Positions 7,468 through 16,435 of a DNA stretch of 20,537 nt are shown here, in pieces. The translations under genes were made by a program, and so were the position numbers. Each line of letters begins with the position of its first letter. The first letter of the stretch is position 1. Under the pieces are notes generated by a model. That model did not search any database. It was not told where the DNA came from and saw only the letters and a list, made by a program, of their open reading frames with translations. This DNA is from Pelargonium nanum (Eukaryota > Streptophyta > Magnoliopsida > Geraniales > Geraniaceae), in contig JAYMTF010001936.1 in assembly GCA_036897485.1 (NCBI GenBank), forward strand, positions 1-20,537, in the 5' to 3' direction.

Positions 7468-9915
7468 ATGTCAAGGCAAGCAGCTCACCTCCCGCCTCGC
7501 TACCCCATCTTGCCGTCCTCACGCAATGGTAGTAGCGAGTCATACCCTCGACACCACAAGTCTTCCTCCCAAAGCTCCATTCTTGATGATCAGCCCGCGT
7601 GGCTAGATGACTTGTTGAGTGATAGGGACTCACAGTCCAAAGGCACATTCCATCGCCGGTCAGCTAGTGATTCTGTTACTCTCTGGGATGGTCTTGCCTA
7701 TTCATCCTCAGGTCTTAGTTCCAATAATGGAGAGAATCCAGTTGGTAATGATGTTGGTATTGGGTTGGAGTCAAATTGCATCTATGGCCCAAATTCTCCT
7801 CGGCGAAAAGGCAATTTAACCTTTTCCGAGAAGGCCATAGTTTCTGCATTGTCGGAATATGTTTCTCAAGAGCCTCTGCAGCATTTCGATGAGGGTCTTC
7901 CCTTTTCTGGGGTTACACTCTCAGACTCAAAAGGCGCTACTTGTGGTCTAGTTGGTGATCTAAGCATGGAGACAAAGCCAGCAAAACGGTTAGGTCCTCA
8001 AGTCACTTGTTTATATTTTTATTTCCTATGTGTTCTTACTCATGACTCCTCTTTATATCATTTTCAATGCATATTATTCTCCTACATTGCTTTTACAGGA
8101 TGTTTTTTTTTCTATTTCTGCATTACTGGATTAAACATGTAGTGTTTGGATGCGATAAATGGATGAGTTTGAGTTGTAAATAATTTTTCTGTTGTTATAC
8201 TATTTGACAAGGATCAAGATAAGATCAAATGGAAAAATTAGGATCCCATTTTATTCGTTGATGCCCTCTGTAGCAGACACTAGTTACTTGCAAAGCCTAA
8301 ATTTACCTATTATGGGAAGATTTTAGAAGGAATCCAAGTACTTGCATATAGCTTTTTAGGAGAGGGTACATAGATACATATGTGTGTGCGTGCTTGTTAG
8401 GTCAGGCCACTAAACAGTATTAATCTTAGGACGTGATGAGAGTAAATTAGCTAGTACAGAAACCTTTTCACTTAGATATTTGCTAAATTCAATTTATAAC
8501 ATGTGATTAGTTAAAAACAACACTAATAACATGTGCTGGAGATGACAATCCAGGCTGTATATTAGGCATGAACTATTGGAGAATATATTCTTCTTTTGAG
8601 TGTCATGCCTCAGAAAGCCCACGAAAGTCCTTGAAAAGTGATATTATACTGTTGTTATTATGAATGACACATGACATAATCTGAGTTATGTGACCTTTGG
8701 TCAAATAAGCATTGTATGTTACACATGCCCTTTGGTGTTTTGTTTTAGGTCTTGTTCTCACTCTTTCCATTACACTTCTTGAGAAGAATGTTGTTGATTT
8801 TTTCTTCAGGCATGCTGGTCAGCGCTCAAGAGTTCGTAAGCTCCAGTACATTGCTGAATTGGAAAAAACTGTTAATGTTTTTGAGGTAATCCTGTAAAAT
8901 TGAATAAGATTAAGTCATATTGGGTTAGCATGCTGGGGCCTGTAGATTATCTACTTAATCAATGAATTTACCAAGACTATTTAAGATGTCAATTTCTTTT
9001 TGTGCAACAATGAGCAACTGGGATGTAAGTTTAAGATTAATGGATCCGAACATTTAAGTTTGTGAAGGTACTGTACTGTGGTGTCTTTCAAATAGAAATA
9101 AATTTCGATATATCTAGCTTCCTGTCAGATTTGCTCATTGTATTGTTATATTATTTCAATATTTGAGCGTGAAATTATTCAACTTTCTTTTGGGTTGGTC
9201 CAATACGCTTACATTAGCCAATTGTTCTATACTTATAATGTTATTTTTGCAATGCTATATTTGAACTGAGTAATAAGCCACCCTTTCCCACTTTTTTCGG
9301 TTGTATCTTATAAAGTTAATCAGTCAATACATTTTTCCGGTATTGTACCTTTCCCACTTTTTTTACTTTGCTTTCATTTGGTGGGTTATGGGAGTGGTGA
9401 TTTGTGGATTATCAAGAAAGACAGGAGGTTAATTAGTGGCGCCTACGTTTCATTGTGCAGACCCTGGAATCGGAGTTGACAGTCAGAGTTGCTTCTTTGG
9501 TCCAGCAGCGTGTTGCTTTGTCATTGGAGAACAGCAAATTAAAGCAGCAGGTAGCAAGAATTCAGCATGAAAAATTGATCATGGAAGGTGAGTTATTGAT
9601 ATTTCAATTGAGTCTTATGCCTGCCTCAGACTCACTTTCGATGCGAGTGTTCCATTTCAGATTCTGTTGAAATAGTTGCTGATTTACTTTTTTGCTACCA
9701 TTTCACATAATCTAGATGTTGCGAGTCTCGTGACATTGTAGTTAACAAATGTGTCAAAACACTCTTTTACAGGTCAATATCAGTCTCTAAAGAAGGAAGC
9801 CGAAAGACTGAAAACTGGCTTGGTAAATTCTTCAAAGAGCAAGGGCACAAGGTATAGATCGGAGCCTAGTTGGCAGATGTTAGACATGGGAAAACTTCAT
9901 CTGAATTCAAACTGA
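7468..9915 (+). CDS. bZIP transcription factor-like protein, group E-like ('At4g06598' family)
   Basis: Four exons join in frame: 7468-7988, 8810-8885, 9461-9587 and 9773-9915, with all introns GT-AG. They encode 288 residues. The N-terminus [13 protein letters not shown] is typical of this plant family. It is followed by a Ser-rich region with a [13 protein letters not shown] motif, then RRSASDS, a likely phosphosite-type stretch. Residues 173-186 ([14 protein letters not shown]) form the basic region. The zipper has heptad positions L191, F198, L205, L212, L219 and L226, and continues as a coiled coil to about residue 255. The C-terminus is [14 protein letters not shown]. bZIP proteins dimerise through the zipper and bind DNA in the nucleus, and group E members are involved in pollen and wall-related expression in Arabidopsis. 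Here the invariant Asn of N-x7-R is Lys173, so DNA binding may be altered. Intron 1 splits codon 174 within the basic region. Family is confident; target genes are unknown. Confidence 0.92.
7989..8809 (+). other. Intron 1 of the bZIP gene
   Basis: The intron is 821 bp, with donor ACG|GTTAGG and acceptor TTTCTTCAG. It is placed inside the basic region. Reading through it from exon 1 stays open to a stop near 8140, so a retained-intron transcript would encode a protein lacking the basic region and zipper. I found no extra exon inside it that would supply a canonical basic region. Confidence 0.8.
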
Positions 9916-10644
9916 AATGGGACGAGAAGGTATATCACAGTTTTTGATGCTGATGGACCGGAAAGATGCTGCTCTTTTGCATTTATTATCCATGTACAAA
10001 TCCAGCCAAAGCTACAGTGTATCCTCTTGGTCATCTCGAGTAAATTTCTGGACGCATGCATTTGATACTCATGGAACTAAATTTTACGATACCTCCCTCA
10101 TGTTTAAGCATTTCCTGATGATTTGTGTATCCTACTGTAGAGGATGCATTTTAAGCATTTCCAGGAAGAAACTGTAAGTAGAAGCATGTTTCTGATTAAA
10201 CTGAAGTGTGTTTACAGAGAATCAGGTTGATATCATATCTTTAAGTTTTGACATGAATCATGAATGCCTGTTTGTTACATAGTTTACAGAGAATCAGGTG
10301 GATATCATATTTTCCCCTCTAAAAATTAACTTTCAAAGCAAATTCAATCTATATTCAGTCTGGTTTTGGGCAGAATATTTTGGGACACAAACCTCCTTGT
10401 ACATTCACAAACAAAATAAATTAACAAAAAGCAATAAACCATATTGAGAGAATCATTGACATTCTTTTTTCTTGGGACCATATGTAAAGACATATTATTA
10501 TGAAATGAACCAAACTATTCCAATGAAAATTTTGAATCCCCAAATATCAGTTTAGATTGCTACATGAATCTGCACAATATGTTTACATAAGCTTGCTTCT
10601 TCCGTGTCTTCGTGCTAGGAATATTGGCTTCCTTGAATATTCTC
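9916..10644. other. Convergent 3' regions of the bZIP and VPS60 genes
   Basis: The 729 bp between the two stop codons holds no gene that I can support. It must contain the 3' UTRs and poly(A) signals of both genes, so their ends are close or overlap. An open frame at 9917-10177 (+) is AT-rich, begins right after the bZIP stop and has no recognisable domain; I treat it as untranslated. A 29-bp near-perfect direct repeat is annotated separately. Confidence 0.6.
10210..10310 (+). repeat. 29-bp direct repeat with 72-bp offset
   Basis: GTTTACAGAGAATCAGG followed by TGATATCATAT (10210-10238) recurs at 10282-10310 with a single T-to-G difference. The sequence between the copies is not itself repeated. 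It lies in the convergent 3' region. Confidence 0.9.
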
Positions 10645-13600
10645 CTAACCTCGGATGGATGCATGTGGAACGGTAGGCAAGCCGAATTCATCTTCAGCCT
10701 GTAAAGCATCAGCGTTTAAAAGGAAGAAAAAAAAAACACCATCAGACATTGCTCTTTATTGTGTCAACATTGTTAGCTCTACTAATAAAATGCTGACAAA
10801 AAGAAGTAATCAAATCAGTCAAAATCAACAATACTAAACTATAGAAAAGAAGTTTCAATTTTTAAGTTTTTCATTCATGCATGTAAGTAGATAAAGGTAG
10901 AATGTACTGGAGATCAATCAAGAGGGAAGAAAATATCCCAGATAACAAGCATAACGAAAATTACCTGAGCATTAGCTCGGCCAGCTGGGGCAGCATGTCC
11001 TGTGGGTGCTGATGGCAAATTGAGCTCGGAGTCTAGATCAGGTTCCTTGTCAGGTTGGAGGTAAGAAGGCACTCCACTGGATTCGGTTTCCATTCCCATG
11101 TCCGCTTCTAAAGCATCAAGCTCTACATTAAAAATTAAGAATCGTGAGCTAAGAAAATAAAGTATTCAAATGAAGGTTTAATTTGTTTCATCCGGCCTAT
11201 TACTAAGAGGTGGACATACAAATTTAGAATGTGAAACCAATTTCTATCACGTATTTGAAGTCCTATCACGTACCAATACCAACACTTTTTTGTGTCCCAA
11301 ACATCCAACAAACAAAGGAATACAAAATATCAAGATAATCGACACTGTCCAGTCATAATATAATGCCCAGAGACTAATAGTTTTCATTAACAACAAGCAC
11401 TTCAAATGATTGTCAAACTCACCACCCATGAGTTCCTCTTCATCAATGTCATCAGGCACACTATAGCTTCTACCCAGGGTCTCCTGAATCTCATTACTCA
11501 CATCCATCAAGTCCATCATCTCATCTTGCAAATTCTACAAATAACAAGCATTGACGTTTCAGAATCAGAAAGTTTCTAACATAGTTTGTGTGGAAACTAG
11601 AATGGCAAAGAGAAATCAACTGACTACAGACATCTATATCGTCCAGCTTCACAGTTTTCATCATTCCTTTCAACTCCTTGTTGGCAGATTTCAAAGCTGT
11701 CATCTGCAATGAACAAAACAAAATAAGCGTGTCAACAAAACAAGTGTCATGTTGTATCACACCTTTACATGTCTCCAGGACATCTAACACCACTAAAATC
11801 TAAATGCATTATCTGAGGAGATCTAGGACATAGTTCAGAAACATATTTCTACGAAAAATAACCCTCCCCACTGGTGTACTGTTCACATCCTCTACCTCTC
11901 ATGAGGTAGGCAGCAGGTTCCAAACAGGGGAAAGGTAAAGCTTCGCGTGAACTGGCTTGAACTGGGTCCCTGGGGGTGATGCCAAGAAAAACAAATGGTT
12001 CACATCATTATTCATCAGGACAACTTCATCTAAAACCCATGTTAAAGTAAAACCAGATATATAGGTCAATATTACTGTTGGTGACCCTCTAAAGCTAATT
12101 ACACTGATGCGCCAAAACATCCTTCTTAGCCCTTTTAAGATAATTACCCCATGGATAGCTTTAAAAAGAATAACAAACGAGATAGGAAAAGAAGATGATG
12201 AATATCTCTTACTGTTTGCTGAGCATCTTTGATACCCTCAGCTGCAAAAGCAACTTGATCCAGGTTGAATGTCTGATTGTAGAGCATATCCCGTTGTCCT
12301 TCATACCTGTTCAGATGCACAAAACATTTTTAAAACCCATGGAAGCAAAATTGGCACAAAAAACATTTTTTTTTTTTGGGTCTGTGTGGTGTTTGCATTG
12401 ACAAAATGAAGGCAACCGCCACATTTACTTATAGTAATATAAAGCCTTGAGATACACAGTTTTGATTTCAACAACATGGAGGACAAAGGGAACATCATCT
12501 CAAAAATAGCTTGTCTTCCTGACTTCATCAAAACAAGTGTTGCTATTCCAGTAACTATATAAACTATAAATCAAATCATTTGAGCTATGTTTGGAATGCC
12601 AAATATAAGAGACGTGATATGATTTGACTATGCAGGATAATCCACCCCCTCCAAGCCTACAAATCCTGGGATTTCACCCAATCCCATCTAACGGTATCAA
12701 CGAATAAAATAAAAGACTATTTTTTTTATCCCATCACTCTATTCCGTCCACCAAAGTTAGCCTTTATATATACCATTAGTCAATCAAAATATCTTTAAGC
12801 CTGCTAATGGTTTGCACCACATAAAAATGAAATTAATGAAAAAGAGAAACCTACATTCGCTTCTGCTTCAAAACTCTCATGGCACGGGCTTTGACAGCTT
12901 CTTGAGCAGGACCAGGTCTTGTTTTCTTAATCTGTTCTTTGTATTTACTAAGTTCAACATCGAGCCTTTTGATCTTCTCATCCACTGTTTCACCTCTCTT
13001 GTTAATCTGGAAAAAATAGAGAGTAGAAAGTAGGAAAACTTAGGCATTAGTTGCAAGCAATAACAAGTTGAACATTAAACAATGAAATAATCCAGATACC
13101 CTGAGAAACTTCATAAGAAATACATCATATACCAGGAGGCAATCTCAAGTGAAGCCAAAAAGGCAAAATCATGCTCAAAAGTCAAAACTTACTCCTTTTT
13201 AGTTTTTACCATTACTAGCCAAGAACTATCTTAATACTTGACCCCGTAGTAAGTTAGTAACCCTCCAAATCTACAACTTCCGGGCTCAAATGCTCAATAT
13301 ATTCTCTCATGTCTTCAACATCTTGACTCTAAGAGTTTTCTTAAACCCTCCGGCAGAGAGCGTCAGGCCTACCCTAAACCGGACATGAATTTTAACCCCT
13401 TGATAATAGGGGAAGTGGATTATGAAGCAGTGGGACTAGTTCCAACTAGCAATTAGTATAAATACGCCCTTGTTTATCAGCACAGTGAATCTAAGTCAAA
13501 AGGTTCTATGCGGTAGCCAAATTTACCTGTTAAGAATTCCTATATGATCAATTCTACCTCTATGACTACCCAAATCTCCATAATTTACAAATCATCAAAA

Positions 13601-14013
13601 CATATTTCAGAAGTCACCTAAATCAAAATTATAACTTCACACCAATATTACAAACAACAGAACTGGTAATTACAACCAGCAAGGAAATTCAGTAAAAAAA
13701 AACACAAACCCTAATGAGTTAATGGAAAAGGGTACCAAATCAAACCAACAAAACTCAATCTTCGCAGCAAACAAACAACTAAAAATTGACTCAACTCCTG
13801 CGAATTTCAACAATTCCCAGAAAACTAACACGCACTTCACACACACTGACACACTCTGATTTTTATGTGATAAAACCCAATCCACAGATGGGTTTTCCGA
13901 GCAAAAAAACAAACATGGATTGATAAAAGAAGGGGATAGATTACCCGATCGGAGGCATCGTTGATAGACGGAGGCGGCTCTTTATCCTTTTTGACGCCGA
14001 AGACTCTCTTCAT
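10645..14013 (-). CDS. VPS60: ESCRT-III-related protein VPS60 (CHMP5 type)
   Basis: Seven exons read on the minus strand: 14013-13945, 13006-12855, 12306-12213, 11703-11632, 11534-11423, 11122-10965 and 10698-10645. They give 236 residues, close to the usual family length. The start [19 protein letters not shown] matches the CHMP5/VPS60 N-terminus (human form begins with a similar basic RLFGK stretch). The basic Snf7 core includes [20 protein letters not shown] and [16 protein letters not shown], then [20 protein letters not shown]. The acidic C-terminal part holds ELDALEADM and [13 protein letters not shown], and the protein ends [18 protein letters not shown]60 acts late in ESCRT-III assembly on endosomes and binds LIP5/Vta1, which activates the SKD1/VPS4 ATPase. 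The negatively charged C-terminal half is the known LIP5-binding region. Introns are 938, 548, 509, 97, 300 and 266 bp. Intron 4 has a poor donor. No breaks are present. Confidence 0.95.
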
Positions 14014-14203
14014 TCTTGCCTTGTTCTGTTCTACTTTGTTAGGATAATTAGTAGAATCTGAATCGAGCTATGGCAGCGAAAGTTGGGGAAAGCGGAAGCG
14101 AAGATCGCAAGAGATCGCGGAGGAAGCTTCTGGTTCTGGATGCTCTCTCTTCACACGCTAACGAATCCAAGTTTCGCACAACTATACAGATAAGAGTTGA
14201 GGT

Positions 14204-14211
14204 TGGGCCCA
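14204..14211 (-). promoter_or_regulatory. TGGGCCCA (site II / TCP-type) element in the VPS60 promoter
   Basis: The palindrome TGGGCCCA lies about 190 bp upstream of the VPS60 start codon; in minus orientation it reads GTGGGCCCAAC. Site II elements (TGGGCC/T) are bound by TCP factors in plants and are common in promoters of broadly expressed genes, which fits a housekeeping ESCRT gene. The motif is seen; its function is inference. Confidence 0.5.
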
Positions 14212-14262
14212 CTAAAACAGGAAGTCAACGTGTCAAATAGATTGGCTTGATCTTTCAAGTGA

Positions 14263-14272
14263 GCCACGTGGC
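14263..14272. promoter_or_regulatory. G-box palindrome GCCACGTGGC
   Basis: This perfect 10-bp palindrome contains CACGTG, the core bound by plant bZIP and bHLH factors. It lies about 250 bp upstream of the VPS60 start. Its last base is also the first base of a CACTA-like terminus, so it abuts the transposon-like sequence. Confidence 0.45.
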
Positions 14273-14940
14273 ACTACAAGGAGCGTCTGATTTAATTTTT
14301 ATTTTTTTAAGTTTGCAGTTCGTATCTGCAGCCAAATTGTAGTTAAAGATACGAAGAATAGTTGCAGTTAAAAACCGCGGTTAAATAAGTTCAAAAATGC
14401 AAACGAAAAAACCGCTGCTGATGACTGATGTTTATAAAATTTATCTGCGGTTTTAAACAGTAGTTAAATATAACAACACTAGTTGCAGTTAATAACTGTA
14501 GTTAAATAAGTTAAAAACAGCAAACGAAAGTTGAACCGCTGCTGATGACCGATGTCTATATAAGCGCAGATAAAGATATCAGCAGCGTTTTTGTCTCTTT
14601 CTACTGCTGTTTTTAACTGCAGGTAAAGTTTTCGAAATTTCTTTGCAATCATTAACTGCAGCAAAAGACTTGTAAAACCAAAATTTGTCTTCAGCTTTTA
14701 ATTGCAGATAAAGATCCGAACCTTAGTTACTGTTTCTAACTGCAGCGAAATAAGTAAAAACTGCAATTAAAAGGCAAAATACCGTTGCTGAAGACTGTTA
14801 TTTTGTAACCGCAGCTAAATATGACAGCTGCGTTTTTTGGTTTTCATACTGCAGTTCTCTACGGCAATTAAGTTTTGTAAAATTAGTTTGCAACTCGTAA
14901 CTGCAGCTGAAGAGCAACAAAACTACAATTGAAAGACCCA
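14272..14940. mobile_element. CACTA-like element or remnant upstream of VPS60
   Basis: The left end reads CACTACAAGGAGCG, matching the plant CACTA terminus CACTACAAG. The interior has many direct and inverted copies of an AACTGCAGTTAAA-type word (for example TTGCAGTTAAA, TTTTAACTGCAGG, TAACTGCAGC, AACCGCAGCTAAA). This is the pattern of a CACTA subterminal repeat region. No clear CTTGTAGTG right terminus was found, so the element is either truncated or the right end has decayed. The right border is approximate. There is no transposase gene. Confidence 0.55.
14361..14602. repeat. ~121-bp tandem repeat in the CACTA-like sequence
   Basis: GTTGCAGTTA starts both units, at 14361 and 14482. The first ~85 bases of each match well, including GGTTAAATAAGTT or a close variant, a GCAAACGAAA block and ACCGCTGCTGATGAC. 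A weaker third copy is visible around 14740-14810 (GAAATAAGTAAAAACTGCA, then CCGTTGCTGAAGACTG). Confidence 0.65.
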
Positions 14941-16435
14941 AATCATGGCTAATTCTTTAACATGCTGAAGTGCAATATGCTCCTAAAACATTCTGATTTG
15001 TACTAATATCCCCCCTTACTAACAAAAGAAGTCCAGATAGAATTTTCACTTATGGAATTATGCATAATTTTGCTAATAAATAGCCCGTTTTGTTACGAAG
15101 AAGAGACACGCTCAATATACGTTCCCTGAATAGCTGACTGATCCCCACAAAACTATCGATAATTGTCAACAAGCGGTGTACATGCAAAATATATACAAGC
15201 ATAAATTGGTTTACACTTGGAACACTATCTTTTAAATTAACAACTATTTTTCTTCCAAAACTCATCTGATCAACACTTTCACAGTAATTGCAATTAAGCT
15301 ACAGGCCCTATCAGATCACAGCCTGAACTAGATCCATGAACACTTCACAAAAATATCAAGAACACAAATGTCCCACTATTAAGCATAATCATTCCTGACA
15401 CAAACTAATTTTCTTCTATTCCTTCAGTCATCTTCATTGTCGTTTCATAAGAAAAAAAAAACAATATGACACTCTTGCTGGGTTATAACTAAAGTTGATG
15501 AGGATAAATATGGTACCAATAAATGTAGAAACTTGCTGAAGTGCTGATATTCTTCAAGACGACGCTGTGAGTTACATTTGATATTGATGGTCAGAGCTGT
15601 TGCGTCGCGAAGGAAATCTGCTTCCACATTTCATGGCTTGTATTGTTACCTGTATGAAGATTTTGCAGCTTCTTCGGCTTGAACTTCTAAGTTGCTTGGG
15701 GATAATGTCCAGGGCATATCTTTAATCCTCGTGGTTTGTAACTAATGGCATTAGTTCTTCATCTTCTATCCTTTTCTCATCAAACAAACAAACAGAAGAT
15801 ATTCAGTTCTGACGGTATGCACTAAGAAGAAGAATAAATAAAGAAATACTCGGCGCAAGTTTTACAGACTGCACCAAAAGAAACAAGAAAATAACATCTC
15901 AATAATAAAAAACAAGGTTCAAGATCTGCTGTGTGCGAGTGTGCGTTGCAAACTGCAATAAAAGAGAAGAGAAAAGAAGAAAGGCAGGTGCTCTAGTATT
16001 AAATCAACATTTTAATCCAAGTAATTATTTCCTTGTCTTCCCCAAAACATGATCCCAGATTTGGACATCTTTTTTTGCTATCGTAAATTCATAAGTAACT
16101 CAACTATCATTCCTTAAGACATTTGGCATGAAGTTGTTTTTTTAGGAAAAACTTGTGGCACTAAACAATGCCACTTTGCTGCCACCCTTCAGCACAAGTA
16201 ATTGTGCAAGCATCAAAAAGGGAGTTCAAGATACTGTATATGCATGCATTTAGAGTACATGTAGAGAGAGAGAGAGAGAGATGGCAGATTTGTTCTACAC
16301 AATATTTATCATAAATTGTTAGTAAGCTACTTGTTAATTGTTAGTGTTTCTTTCTGGGACTCACTGACCGCATACAAAAACATGTGCAACTTATAAATTA
16401 AGAATGAAAAGAGAGGAACTAAAAAAAAATTCAGC
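14941..16435. other. Region downstream of the FSP1-like gene
   Basis: This 1.5-kb stretch holds no gene that I can support. Its right part (towards 16435) should be the 3' UTR of the minus-strand oxidoreductase gene. The minus strand from 15717 to 15650 has exon-like composition, with a start codon, 23 open codons and a CAG|GTAA donor, but no partner exon could be joined. The minus frame at 15627-15445 has no recognisable domain. Confidence 0.5.
16263..16280 (+). repeat. (AG)9 microsatellite
   Basis: Nine AG units are followed by ATGG. It lies downstream of the oxidoreductase stop codon, probably within or just beyond its 3' UTR. Confidence 0.85.

Noticed and set aside
8712..8897. 61-codon frame entering bZIP exon 2 from an ATG inside intron 1
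   Set aside because: The part before the acceptor at 8809 is hydrophobic and AT-rich and does not match the family; the spliced reading from exon 1 is much better supported.
9917..10177. 86-codon plus frame right after the bZIP stop
   Set aside because: The bZIP family C-terminus is already complete at 9915; this frame has no domain and fits 3' UTR.
11860..11990. Possible further SINE in VPS60 intron 3 (ACCCTCCCCACTGGTG and AGGTTCCAAAC)
   Set aside because: Single B-box-like word with no consistent A box, tail or target duplication.
13250..13400. Less AT-rich block in VPS60 intron 1 with CTTCCGGGCTCAAATGC
   Set aside because: Could be a decayed SINE, but box order and ends could not be established.
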